From positions 1 to 54,378 of the forward strand of contig CAMLLD010000043.1 in the NCBI GenBank assembly GCA_946480785.1: 54,378 nt of DNA, in the 5' to 3' direction. This DNA is from an uncultured Blastocatellia bacterium. GTDB lineage: Bacteria; Acidobacteriota; Blastocatellia; Pyrinomonadales; Pyrinomonadaceae. Below are positions 42,327 through 51,235 of the stretch, piece by piece. Positions within the stretch are counted from its first letter, which is position 1, and every line of letters begins with the position of its first letter. The notes beneath the pieces are model-generated. The model saw only the letters and a list, made by a program, of their open reading frames with translations. It ran no database searches and was not told the DNA's origin. A program made the translations under genes and the position numbers.

Positions 42327-44321
42327 ATGATCCCCCCGAAACCTTCTCACTACACATCTCGCTCAGTTTTGTTTCTCGTCATCGTCGCTCTTCTAATCGC
42401 ACCGTTCGGCGCCATGGGGACGAGCTTTGCCGCCGGCGAGGAATGGCGTCCGATCGAACCGGCCGAGCTCGCACTCAAAGCGCCCATCGTCGAGCCAAAC
42501 GCCGATGCGGAAGCGATCTTCTGGGACATCCGCGTGGACGACGGCGACGCAAACGATCTCGTGCTCTCTCACTACGTGCGCATCAAGATCTTCAACGAGC
42601 GCGGGCGCGACAAGTACAGCAAGATCGACATTCCCTATATCAACGGCATCAAGATCAAAGACGTCGCCGCGCGAACGATCAAACTCGATGGCACGATCAT
42701 CGAGCTCGCCAAGACCGACATCATCGAGAAGACGGTCGTGAAAGCGAGTGGCCTGAAGCTGCGCACGAAAACGTTTGCCTTTCCCGGCATCGAGGCCGGC
42801 GCGATTATCGAGTACAAGTGGAAGGAAGTTCGATCCAACTCTTCCGCTAACGATCTGCGACTACAATTTCAGCGCGACATTCCCGTCCAGGCAGTCACTT
42901 ATCATCTTAAGCCGGCCGGCTCATCAGTCGTCGACGTGCGGCCGTTCAACATGGACGAGCCGAAGTTTGAAAAAGAGAAGAACGGCTTTCAGGTCGCGAC
43001 CGTGAAGAACATGCCGGCATTTCGCGAAGAGCCGATGATGCCGCCTGAAGACAACGTGCGCTCGTGGGCCACGGTCAGGTACTTGACTCTATTGTCGCTG
43101 ATCTATGGTTACAACATGATCGCCGCGCAGCTCTATATCGGTCTCAAGCCTTACCTGAAAGTCGACAAGGAGATCAAAGAGAAGGTGGCGGAAATCACCG
43201 CGGGCGCCGACAAGGCCGAAGATCAGATAGACAAAATATTCGACTTCTGCCGCAACAACATCAAAAACACCAGCGACAAGAGTCTCGGCTTCACCGAAGA
43301 CGACATCGAGAAACTGAAAGAGAACAAGAAGCCCTCCGACACGCTCAAGCGCGGCGTTGGACCAGGCATCGACATCAATCTCCTGTTTGCCGCGATGGTC
43401 AACGCCGCCGGTTTCGAAGCGCGCATGGCGTTGTTGCCGGATCGCGGCGCACGTCTGTTCGATCGCACCGCGTACGTTCGCGGCTCATTGCGTCCGTCGT
43501 CTATCGCGGTCCGCTTTGGCACGACGTGGAAGTTTTTCGATCCGGGTTTGCAGTACGTCCCGGCCGGCATGTTGCGCTGGCAGGAAGAAGGCGTCGACGC
43601 GCTGATCGTCGACGAGTCTTCCACCTGGGTCACAACGCCGGTGACGGACGCGCAGAAGTCGAAAGAGAAACGCAGTGCGAAGTTGAAGCTGGATGAGAAC
43701 GGCACGCTGGAAGGCGACGTCACCGTCGAATACACCGGACATCTCGCCATTGAACACAAGGTGCTGAATGAGGACGACTCGCCGGCGCAGCGTGAAGAGA
43801 ATTTGAAAGAGATGGTGAAGAGCCGGCTGAGCTCGGCCGAGCTCACGAACATTGTTATTGAAGACGAGGCCGATGCCGCGAAACCGTTCGTCTACAAGTA
43901 TCACGTACGTGTTCCTGACTACGCGCAGAAAACGGGCAAGCGTCTCTTTCTTCAGCCCGGCTTTTTTACGAAAGGCATCAGCCCGTTATTCAGCGCGGGT
44001 ACGCGCCGTTATCCGATCTACTTCCATTACCCGTGGTCGGAAGAAGACAAGATCACCATCGACCTGCCGAAGGGTTACGCACTCGACAACGCCGATCGTC
44101 CCGCGCCCATCAACGCCGGCGCCACTTCACAACACGAGATCAAGATGGGCGTGACGAACGATCAAGCGACGCTGCACTACAACCGCAGCTTCTTCTTCGG
44201 AACTCCGGCTCTGCTGCTGTATCCGGTCGAGAAATACGACGTGATCAAGCAGCTTTTCGACGAAGTAAACAAGGCCGACAATCACATGATCACGCTCAAA
44301 CAAGTGGCCTCGACGAACTGA
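42327..44321 (+). CDS. DUF3857 / transglutaminase-fold exported protein
   Basis: A 664-aa exported protein with a signal sequence (VLFLVIVALLIAPFGAMGTS). About 60-225 is a DUF3857 domain (SHYVRIKIFNERGRDKYSKI, FPGIEAGAIIEYKWKEV). About 285-385 is a transglutaminase-like domain (DKIFDFCRNNIKN, INLLFAAMVNAAGFEARMAL). The C-terminal 220 residues are beta-rich. In active members the block before the helix reads G-x-x-C-K-D; here it is GVGPGIDINLL, without Cys, so catalysis is doubtful. DUF3857 proteins are abundant in acidobacteria and Bacteroidetes with poorly known roles in the periplasm. It begins 43 bp after the glycosidase and may be cotranscribed, though it is unlike the cluster genes. Its stop is 4 bp from a convergent stop. 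Confidence 0.88.
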   Translation: MIPPKPSHYTSRSVLFLVIVALLIAPFGAMGTSFAAGEEWRPIEPAELALKAPIVEPNADAEAIFWDIRVDDGDANDLVLSHYVRIKIFNERGRDKYSKIDIPYINGIKIKDVAARTIKLDGTIIELAKTDIIEKTVVKASGLKLRTKTFAFPGIEAGAIIEYKWKEVRSNSSANDLRLQFQRDIPVQAVTYHLKPAGSSVVDVRPFNMDEPKFEKEKNGFQVATVKNMPAFREEPMMPPEDNVRSWATVRYLTLLSLIYGYNMIAAQLYIGLKPYLKVDKEIKEKVAEITAGADKAEDQIDKIFDFCRNNIKNTSDKSLGFTEDDIEKLKENKKPSDTLKRGVGPGIDINLLFAAMVNAAGFEARMALLPDRGARLFDRTAYVRGSLRPSSIAVRFGTTWKFFDPGLQYVPAGMLRWQEEGVDALIVDESSTWVTTPVTDAQKSKEKRSAKLKLDENGTLEGDVTVEYTGHLAIEHKVLNEDDSPAQREENLKEMVKSRLSSAELTNIVIEDEADAAKPFVYKYHVRVPDYAQKTGKRLFLQPGFFTKGISPLFSAGTRRYPIYFHYPWSEEDKITIDLPKGYALDNADRPAPINAGATSQHEIKMGVTNDQATLHYNRSFFFGTPALLLYPVEKYDVIKQLFDEVNKADNHMITLKQVASTN

Positions 44322-44325
44322 GCCG

Positions 44326-45165
44326 TCACGGTTTCTGCGCGGAGATGACGAGCATCTGCGCGGGAAAGCTCATTTGATTGTTGGGGAAGAACTCGCGCAC
44401 CGCTTCTTCGACTTCCAAACCCGCGCGTCGCGCATCGTCAGCACTGAGCGTCGCTAACTTTTCTCGCAGCGTTCCCGAAGTCGCCGAACGCAATCGCCAG
44501 AACTGTTCCACGTTGAGCGGTCCTTCGATGCGGAAGTTCAGTTCCCTTTCGCGCACGTTCGTCGCGCCTGCTTGCGTCAACAAGCTTGCCAGCTTGCCGG
44601 GTTCAGCGAAGCGAAACGCGCCCGGCGCGTCAGGCTCCGCGGGCGGCATCGGCACGTAACGCGACATCACCTGCGTTACCCTCGACGTAAACGGATTCAG
44701 CTCACTCCGGCCCCACACGACGAAACATAACGCGCCGCCTGGTTTGACGACCCGCAATATCTCTCGCAACGCTACGATCGTGTCTGGGAAGAACATCACG
44801 CCGAGCCGGCTCACCGCCGCGTCGAAAGAGTCGTCCGCAAACGGCAACGCGTCCGCGAGACACTGACGAAAGCTAACGTTCGTTATCCCACGCCGCTGCG
44901 CTTCTGCTTCCGCAGTCGCAACCATCGCCGCTACCGCGTCCGTGCACGTCACCGAACCGGTTGGTCCAACGTGCTCGGCAATCGTGAGCGACGGCTCGCC
45001 TGGACCACCGGCTACGTCCAACACGGACTGTCCCGCGGAGATGCGCGCGTCCTCGATAATCGCCGCCGTCAGCGGCGCAAATATGGTGCGGATCGTAGCG
45101 CAGTGCTCGCGCCACGCAGCCGCGTTGTCATTCCACTCGCGTAATGTGTCGTTCATTTGATTCAT
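44326..45165 (-). CDS. Class I SAM-dependent methyltransferase
   Basis: A 279-aa UbiE-like methyltransferase. Motif I is VLDVAGGPGEPSLTIAEHVG with the acidic CTDAVAAM; the post-motif is ALPFADDSFDAAVSRLGVMF and motif III is LREILRVVKPGGALCFVVWG. It begins 3 bp after the MocR stop, so it is coupled to that regulator. A second Met three residues later is also possible. Substrate unknown; small-molecule methylation is most likely. Its 3' end is 4 bp from the end of the convergent DUF3857 gene, leaving no room for a conventional terminator. Confidence 0.85.
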   Translation of the reverse strand: MNQMNDTLREWNDNAAAWREHCATIRTIFAPLTAAIIEDARISAGQSVLDVAGGPGEPSLTIAEHVGPTGSVTCTDAVAAMVATAEAEAQRRGITNVSFRQCLADALPFADDSFDAAVSRLGVMFFPDTIVALREILRVVKPGGALCFVVWGRSELNPFTSRVTQVMSRYVPMPPAEPDAPGAFRFAEPGKLASLLTQAGATNVRERELNFRIEGPLNVEQFWRLRSATSGTLREKLATLSADDARRAGLEVEEAVREFFPNNQMSFPAQMLVISAQKP

Positions 45166-45168
45166 AGG

Positions 45169-46593
45169 TTAAGCGAAACAAGCGCGCAGCCGGCGTAAGC
45201 CTTCGCCGATCCTCGCGGTCGGGATCGCGCCGTAGCCAAACAACAAGCCTGCGCGCGCCGGCTGCTCGAAGTAAAATTTTTCCAACCGTTGCACCTGCAC
45301 GCCACGTTCGGCCGCGCGTTGGAACACGGCGCTCAGCTCTTCAATCGAAGCCGTGCGAGCTACAGACGTGATGTGCAACCCGGCGATCGACGGCACGATG
45401 GCCAATTGATCCGCCAGGTCACGCTCGAGAATGCTCGCGATCAGCACACGCCGCTCAGCGTAAACGCGCCCGACCTTCCGCACGTGCCGCGCAAAGCCGC
45501 CTTCGTCGATGAAGCGCGCGAGCACTGTCTGCACCATTGTCGATGTATGCCAGTCGCTGACGTATTTTGCCTTGTGCACCGCCTGCGTACAACAACTCGG
45601 CGTGATCAGAAAACCGAGCCGTAGCGTGGGCAGTAAAGTTTTTGAAAACGAACCGACGTAGACCACGCGCCCGGCGGTGTCCAGTGTCTGCAACGGTTCG
45701 AGCGGACGCTCTTCGAAGCGAAACTCACTGTCGTAGTCGTCCTCGATGATCGCGGCGTTGTTACGCGCGGCCCAATCCAGCAACGCGAGCCGCCGTGACA
45801 ACGACATCGTGACGCCGAGCGGATACTGATGCGACGGCGTCACGTAGACCAGACGCGTGCCCGGCGCGATCGCGTCAACGACGATGCCCTCTTCATCGAC
45901 CGGCACGCCTTGGACGCGCGCGCCGAGTGAACTGAACAAGTAACGTGGCAACGCGTAGCCGGGATCTTCAATCGCCACGCGATCGCCCGGTGTAATCAAA
46001 GCGCGCGCGATCAGATCGAGTGCCTGCTGCGCTCCGTTCGTGATGGTGACGTCGCCGGCTGAAACGTGAACTCCACGCGCAACACCGACGTGACGAGCAA
46101 TCGCTTCGCGCAAACGCGGATGTCCGCCCGACTCGTCGTAAATACCCGCGGTCGCCGCGTGGTCGCGCAACTCTCGCAGCAGCAAACGACGCCACGTCTC
46201 GTGCGGAAACAACGACGCGTCAGGCAGACCGGTACGAAAGTCAAACTCCGCCGGTGTTATGAACGCGCGCGACAGTCGAATCGAATCCCACACTGGCCGC
46301 GGCTGCAACGCGCCTTCGCTATTCGCCGCGCGCGACTCTTTCGGCGTTGGACCAAGATGATTAGTAACAAAAGTCCCCGCGCCGATGCGCGACGTGAGAA
46401 AGCCTTCCCCTGCGAGACGATCGTAAGCAACGGTGACGGTAGTCCGTGAGACCTGCAACGAGCGCGCGAGATCGCGACTCGCCGGCAGACAGTCGCCGGG
46501 ACGCAGACGCCCGTCAGTGATTGCACGCCGTATCTGGCGATAGATCTCTCCGCTCAGGTTCTTGCGGCCGACGAGATTGATGTGCAGCTCCAC
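45169..46593 (-). CDS. MocR/PdxR-type transcriptional regulator (GntR-aminotransferase fusion)
   Basis: A 474-aa regulator. GTG 46591-46593 starts MELHINLVGRKNLSGEIYRQ. About 10-75 is a GntR winged helix (LPASRDLARSLQVSRTTVTV). About 105-474 is a fold-type I aminotransferase domain with VTITNGAQQALDLIARALIT, EDDYDSEFRF and the PLP-lysine block YVGSFSKTLLPTLRLGFLI. Such proteins use PLP as effector and often control a divergent neighbour. Here the divergent gene, 96 bp away, encodes a small membrane protein, and the coupled gene downstream a methyltransferase, so the regulon is probably not vitamin B6 synthesis. Confidence 0.92.
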   Translation of the reverse strand: MELHINLVGRKNLSGEIYRQIRRAITDGRLRPGDCLPASRDLARSLQVSRTTVTVAYDRLAGEGFLTSRIGAGTFVTNHLGPTPKESRAANSEGALQPRPVWDSIRLSRAFITPAEFDFRTGLPDASLFPHETWRRLLLRELRDHAATAGIYDESGGHPRLREAIARHVGVARGVHVSAGDVTITNGAQQALDLIARALITPGDRVAIEDPGYALPRYLFSSLGARVQGVPVDEEGIVVDAIAPGTRLVYVTPSHQYPLGVTMSLSRRLALLDWAARNNAAIIEDDYDSEFRFEERPLEPLQTLDTAGRVVYVGSFSKTLLPTLRLGFLITPSCCTQAVHKAKYVSDWHTSTMVQTVLARFIDEGGFARHVRKVGRVYAERRVLIASILERDLADQLAIVPSIAGLHITSVARTASIEELSAVFQRAAERGVQVQRLEKFYFEQPARAGLLFGYGAIPTARIGEGLRRLRACFA

Positions 46594-46689
46594 TGGGCCA
46601 CCAAGTTTATCGCTCGCGAATTGGCCTGGTCAAAAAAGCGGAAATTGGATATTGCGTCAGTCCTCTTTCGGATGTAGTGTGCGCGGTCA

Positions 46690-47163
46690 ATGGACAGCAA
46701 CCGCAGACGCTCGGCGTTGTTGGTGCTCGCCGGAGGCCTTGTTGCGGGCACCTTCGACATCACCTACGCGTGTGTGTACTGGGCCATCAAAATCGGTGCG
46801 CCGCCGACGCGGATATTTCAGTCTGTCGCGAGAGGTCTGCTGGGCCCGGCAAGTTTTCGCGGGGGCGCGGCGACGGCGGCGCTCGGTTTGTTTCTCCACT
46901 ACTTCATCGCCATCTCGATGTCGGTGTTCTACTATTTCGTTGCGCGCAAGTGGGCGCTGCTGCACAGATATTGGCTTCGCTGCGGCGTCATCTACGGACT
47001 CGGACTTTTCCTTTTCATGACCTACGTCGTAGTTCCCCTCTCTGCTGCGCGTGGTGGCGCCTCGCCGGGCAAGCTGTGGATCGGCTTGAGTATCCTCGTC
47101 CACATGTTTCTCATCGGCGTCCCGATCGCTTACTTCACACACCGCGCCATCGACTCAGAATAA
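46690..47163 (+). CDS. Four-helix membrane protein of unknown function
   Basis: A 157-aa integral membrane protein with about four helices (LLVLAGGLVAGTFDITYACV, ATAALGLFLHYFIAISMSVF, GVIYGLGLFLFMTYVVVPLS, LSILVHMFLIGVPIAYF). The layout resembles YagU/DUF1440-type small membrane proteins, but I do not assign it firmly. It is divergent from the MocR regulator with 96 bp between starts, so it may be its target. A strong terminator-like hairpin follows. Confidence 0.75.
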   Translation: MDSNRRRSALLVLAGGLVAGTFDITYACVYWAIKIGAPPTRIFQSVARGLLGPASFRGGAATAALGLFLHYFIAISMSVFYYFVARKWALLHRYWLRCGVIYGLGLFLFMTYVVVPLSAARGGASPGKLWIGLSILVHMFLIGVPIAYFTHRAIDSE

Positions 47164-47187
47164 AACTGGAACGGCCATTGCTGCTCT

Positions 47188-47236
47188 GACGGCAGCGAGG
47201 TTTTGTCTCGCTGTTCTGCCGTCGTTGTCCTCTTTT
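47188..47236 (+). terminator. Rho-independent terminator-like hairpin
   Basis: CAGCGAG (47193-47199) pairs with CTCGCTG (47207-47213) around GTTTTGT. An alternative outer pairing joins GACGGCAG (47188-47195) to CTGCCGTC (47216-47223). A T-rich tail, GTTGTCCTCTTTT, ends at 47236. It lies 25 bp after the membrane protein stop. Confidence 0.6.
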
Positions 47237-47297
47237 GCCGCGGCATGATGGTCGTGCCGGACCGTTTAGCCCCATTCTGTCTCGTCCCAACCTCCGC

Positions 47298-50246
47298 ATG
47301 TTCAAAAAATTTCCTAACTGGTCTGATCTAGCCGGCAACTCGCGTCTCGGCCAACGCCTCGCTGTTTGCTTCGGCCTGCTGATCGCCAGCCTCATTCTCC
47401 TCGGCGCGCTCAGTCTGCACCAGTTGCGCAACCTCGACGCGGCCATCACCGAGATAGTCGATCAGGAATGGACCAAGGTCGAACTCTCACGGCTCGCGCA
47501 GTCTCATTCCAACCACAACAATCGCATCACCATGGCATTGTTCCTGGTCAAGGACGAGCAGGAACGACAGGCGCTTCTGAACGAACGCGCGCGTCACAGC
47601 GACGACGTCGACCAACTGATCGCGCAGCTTATCGTGCGCGCCAAGACTCCCGAGGAGCGGCTGCTGCTCGAGGCTGTCATACGACGCCGCGCGCTCTACG
47701 TTGAAAGCTATCGAGCCGCGTTACACAAACTCATCGACGAAAAGCAACCGGAAGTCGCGAGAGAGATCATGACTCACGTCGCGTTGCCCCGCATCGTCGA
47801 CTATCACAACGCGTGGGACGAATACGTCAACTATCAGGGCCGGCGCATGGACCTCGCCCAAACCGGAGAAGCTGCCGCCGCCGAAAAGATCCGCAGAACC
47901 AGTTTTCTGCTCATCACGCTTGAAGTTCTGCTGTCCATCTTCATTGCGGTGTTCGTCATCCGCACCATCGGCCGTCACATTCAAACGCGAAAGAAATCGG
48001 AACTACTGTTGGTCCAGGCGCGCGGCGATCTCAAGCGCAAGGTGATCGAGCGCACTGCCGAGTTGACGCAAACTAATGACGCGCTGGTGCGCGAGCTGCG
48101 GCAACGCGAAGAGGCCGAAAGCCGGCGCCAGGTGTTGTTCGACATCACGCAGGGCGTTAACACCACTTCGAATCTCGACGAGCTGCTGCGCTTCATTCAG
48201 AAAGAGATCGGCAAGGTGCTCTACGCCGAAAACTTTTTTGTCGCGCTGCACAACCCGGCGACCGGACTGCTGACGATGGAGATCTTCATCGATCGGTACG
48301 ACGAAGCGCCGCCGCCGATGAAACTGGGACGCAGCCGCACGGCTTACGTGCTGCGCACGGGCCGTCCGATACTGATCACGCCCGAGTCATTCGCCGAGTT
48401 GGTCGCGGCCGGTGAAGTCGAATCGATCGGAACCCCGCCCGCTTCGTGGCTCGGTGTTCCCCTGGAGACTCCATCGGGCGTTATCGGCGTGCTCACGGTC
48501 CAACACTACGATGACGTAAATGCCTACTCGGAAAACGACGTCGCGTTTCTGCATTCGGTCGGTGGTCACGTTGCGTTGGCAATCGAGCGGCAGTTCGCGG
48601 AAGATGCGCTGCGCCAGAGCGAAGAGCGCTATCGCGATCTCGTCGAAAACGCGCACGAACTCGTTTACTCACACGATCTCGACGGCAACTACACGGCGGT
48701 CAACAACGCCTGCGAGCGCGTCAGCGGCTACACGCGCGAAGAATGCCTCAAGCTGAATCTGACGCAGGTGGTCGCGCCCGAGGATCTGGCTCGCGTGCGC
48801 TGGGCGCTGGGAACGAAGACCCTGGGCAAGGCCACTTCGGCTTACGAGCTGAATATCATCGCCAAAGACGGCCGCAAGGTGACGCTCGAAGTGAACTCGC
48901 GTTTGATGCATCGCGACGGCGTGCCGTATGCGGTCCACGGCATCGCGCGCGACATCACGTTGCGCAAGCGCGCGGAGATGGAGCGCCAGGCGATCGCGGA
49001 CGTCGTGCGCGGCATCATCTCGACGAGCAACATCGACGAGTTGCTAGACATCGCGCGCGATTCGTTCGGCAAGCTCCTGCACGCGGAGAACTGCTTTGTG
49101 GCGCTGCACGATCCGGACACCGACCTGATGCACTTCGATTACTGGGTCGACAACGTAAATCCCGCGCCGCTTCCCGTACCGGCCACGAAGAGCTTCAGCG
49201 GTTACGTGCTGCGCACCGGCAAACCGCTGCTGTTGACCAAAGAGCTCGAGCGCGAGCTCTCCGAACGCGGCGAGTTCGAACGCGTCACCGGCGATACACC
49301 TTCGTGGCTCGCGGTTCCGTTGCGCACGCAATCGAGAGCGATCGGCGTGCTCGCGGTGCAGCACCACGAACGCGCCGGTATCTACGACGAACGCGACATG
49401 GAATTTCTCGCGGCGGTGGGCGATCAGATCGCGCTCGCGATCGAGCGGAAGCGTTTCGAGTGGGAGCTTGAAAGAGCGCGTAACGAGGCGATGGAGTCGG
49501 CGCGTTTGAAATCGGAGTTTCTCGCGAACATGAGTCACGAGATCCGCACGCCGATGAACGGCGTGATCGGTATGACGGGCCTGCTGCTCGACACCGAGCT
49601 CACTGAAGAACAACACGAGATCGCGGAAACGATTCGTTCCAGCGGCGACAGCCTGCTTACGATCATCAATGACATTCTCGACTTCTCGAAGATCGAAGCC
49701 GGCAAACTGAATTTCGAAACGCTCGACTTCGTTTTGACGAACGCGGTGGAAGACACGATCGACCTGCTCGCCGAAAGAGCGCACCAGAAAAAGATCGAGC
49801 TCGCTTCGTTGATCGACAATGGTGTGCCGCGTTTGTTGCGTGGCGATCCCGGCCGTTTGCGGCAAGTGATCACAAACCTGCTCGGCAACGCGATCAAGTT
49901 TACTGAAAAGGGCGAAGTGATTCTGCGTGCGCGCGCCGAATGCGAAACGGCGACAGACATCGTTATCCGTTTCGAGGTTACCGACACTGGAATCGGTATC
50001 GATGAAACTTCGCAACGCAATCTCTTCCAGGCGTTCATTCAGGCTGACGGTTCGACGACACGTAAGTACGGCGGCACCGGGCTCGGACTCGCGATCTCGA
50101 AGCAACTGGTCCAACTCATGGATGGAGAGATCGGCGTCAATAGTGTGCCCGGCAAAGGATCGACGTTCTGGTTTACAGTCGCCGGGCGCGCGCGTCGCGG
50201 AACCGGCGCAGAACCTGGACCACCTGCGCGTGTTGGCGGTGGATGA
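47298..50246 (+). CDS. Hybrid sensor histidine kinase, sensor and kinase part (truncated by frameshift)
   Basis: A 982-aa membrane sensor kinase. I start at ATG 47298 (MFKKFPNW); the upstream TTG start adds 21 poor residues. TM1 is at about 16-40 and a periplasmic helical bundle (4HB-like) follows at about 45-200. TM2 is at about 200-224 and GAF1 at about 271-435 (LVQHY-type end, [20 protein letters not shown]). A PAS domain spans 437-565 ([20 protein letters not shown]), with GAF2 at about 565-725. HisKA carries phospho-acceptor H747 in [16 protein letters not shown], and HATPase has [21 protein letters not shown] and [12 protein letters not shown]. The frame ends in a nonsense tail, [18 protein letters not shown]. 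Two receiver domains continue in the +1 frame, so the gene is split. Confidence 0.85.
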   Translation: MFKKFPNWSDLAGNSRLGQRLAVCFGLLIASLILLGALSLHQLRNLDAAITEIVDQEWTKVELSRLAQSHSNHNNRITMALFLVKDEQERQALLNERARHSDDVDQLIAQLIVRAKTPEERLLLEAVIRRRALYVESYRAALHKLIDEKQPEVAREIMTHVALPRIVDYHNAWDEYVNYQGRRMDLAQTGEAAAAEKIRRTSFLLITLEVLLSIFIAVFVIRTIGRHIQTRKKSELLLVQARGDLKRKVIERTAELTQTNDALVRELRQREEAESRRQVLFDITQGVNTTSNLDELLRFIQKEIGKVLYAENFFVALHNPATGLLTMEIFIDRYDEAPPPMKLGRSRTAYVLRTGRPILITPESFAELVAAGEVESIGTPPASWLGVPLETPSGVIGVLTVQHYDDVNAYSENDVAFLHSVGGHVALAIERQFAEDALRQSEERYRDLVENAHELVYSHDLDGNYTAVNNACERVSGYTREECLKLNLTQVVAPEDLARVRWALGTKTLGKATSAYELNIIAKDGRKVTLEVNSRLMHRDGVPYAVHGIARDITLRKRAEMERQAIADVVRGIISTSNIDELLDIARDSFGKLLHAENCFVALHDPDTDLMHFDYWVDNVNPAPLPVPATKSFSGYVLRTGKPLLLTKELERELSERGEFERVTGDTPSWLAVPLRTQSRAIGVLAVQHHERAGIYDERDMEFLAAVGDQIALAIERKRFEWELERARNEAMESARLKSEFLANMSHEIRTPMNGVIGMTGLLLDTELTEEQHEIAETIRSSGDSLLTIINDILDFSKIEAGKLNFETLDFVLTNAVEDTIDLLAERAHQKKIELASLIDNGVPRLLRGDPGRLRQVITNLLGNAIKFTEKGEVILRARAECETATDIVIRFEVTDTGIGIDETSQRNLFQAFIQADGSTTRKYGGTGLGLAISKQLVQLMDGEIGVNSVPGKGSTFWFTVAGRARRGTGAEPGPPARVGGG

Positions 50247-51093
50247 CAACGCGACGAATCGCCAGATTCTGAAGCACCAGCTCGAGTCGTGGGGGATGAT
50301 TTACACCGAAGCCGGTTCAGGAATCGAAGCGCTCGAACTGCTGCGGGCCGCGGCGCAACGCAACGAGCCGTTTAATCTCGCCGTCCTCGACTTGATGATG
50401 CCCGGCATGAACGGCTTCGAGCTCGCACGCCGGATCAAAGCCGATCCGTCGCTGGCGGGAGTCGAGCTGGTTATGTTGACGTCGTTTGGCGAGCGGGGCG
50501 ATGTGGCGACAGCGCAGGAGATCGGTATCGCGGCTTATCTGACAAAGCCCGTGCGCCAGGCGCAACTCTTTAACTGTCTCACTAACGTCGTCGGCGCGAG
50601 CGCGGGTCAGGAAGTTGTTCCCGCGCCCCCGCCGCCTAAACCGATCGTGAAAGAAACGGCGGGGCAAGTCGTGTCTAACAAACGTCTGCTGCTCGCGGAA
50701 GACAACACCGTCAATCAAAAGGTCGCGTTGCGGCAGTTGCAGAAGCTGGGCTATCGCGCCGATGCGGTGGCGAATGGACGCGAGGCAGTCGAGGCGCTCA
50801 GCCGGATTCCTTACGATCTCGTGTTGATGGATTGCCAGATGCCTGAGATGGATGGTTACGAAGCGACGGCTGTGATTCGCCGCCGCGAAGGCGCGACGAA
50901 GCACACGTGGATCGTGGCGATGACGGCACACGCGCTCGAAGGCGACCGCGAGAAATGCCTCGCGGCGGGCATGGACGACTACGTTTCGAAACCGGTGAAG
51001 GTCGAAGATCTGAGCGCGGTGTTGACGAAGTTGCTCGCCGAACGACCGGATCCCGCCGAGCAGCTCGATCCCGTGCTGGCGGGTGCGATTTGA
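50230..51093 (+). CDS. Two receiver domains, frameshifted C-terminal part of the hybrid kinase
   Basis: The +1 frame relative to the kinase carries two REC domains without a natural start. The homologous reading begins about 50195 ([16 protein letters not shown]); GTG 50230 is the first usable start. REC1: [18 protein letters not shown], phospho-site [11 protein letters not shown], then TSFGERGD and YLTKPVRQ. A Pro-rich linker ([10 protein letters not shown]) follows. REC2: [20 protein letters not shown], phospho-site [38 protein letters not shown]. The usual order, HATPase-REC-REC in one polypeptide, is interrupted near the alternating GC tract at about 50187-50196. Either a single-base insertion or a two-base deletion would cause this. 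It may be a true lesion, a slippage switch or a sequencing error. Confidence 0.7.
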   Translation: MLAVDDNATNRQILKHQLESWGMIYTEAGSGIEALELLRAAAQRNEPFNLAVLDLMMPGMNGFELARRIKADPSLAGVELVMLTSFGERGDVATAQEIGIAAYLTKPVRQAQLFNCLTNVVGASAGQEVVPAPPPPKPIVKETAGQVVSNKRLLLAEDNTVNQKVALRQLQKLGYRADAVANGREAVEALSRIPYDLVLMDCQMPEMDGYEATAVIRRREGATKHTWIVAMTAHALEGDREKCLAAGMDDYVSKPVKVEDLSAVLTKLLAERPDPAEQLDPVLAGAI

Positions 51094-51096
51094 TTT

Positions 51097-51152
51097 GGAG
51101 TGCGCCGACTCGTCGGCGCTTTGGCCAAAGCGGTGACAAGTCCCCGCACTCC
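51097..51152. repeat. Nested palindromic (REP-like) intergenic element
   Basis: An outer 8-bp stem, GGAGTGCG (51097-51104) with CGCACTCC (51145-51152), encloses two further perfect palindromes. These are GCGCCGAC-TC-GTCGGCGC (51102-51119) and CTTTGGCCAAAG (51119-51130). The whole can fold as a branched cruciform. A separate hairpin, CCAGGG(51151-51156)/CCCTGG(51162-51167), abuts it. Such GGAGTGCG...CGCACTCC units resemble dispersed REP-type repeats; only one copy is in this window. Confidence 0.65.
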
Positions 51153-51235
51153 AGGGAGACGCCCTGGTGAAACTGCACCGGTACCTGCTGGTCTAAATCT
51201 TTTCACGCGTCCGCGCCGTCTTGTAGAGTAGACGG

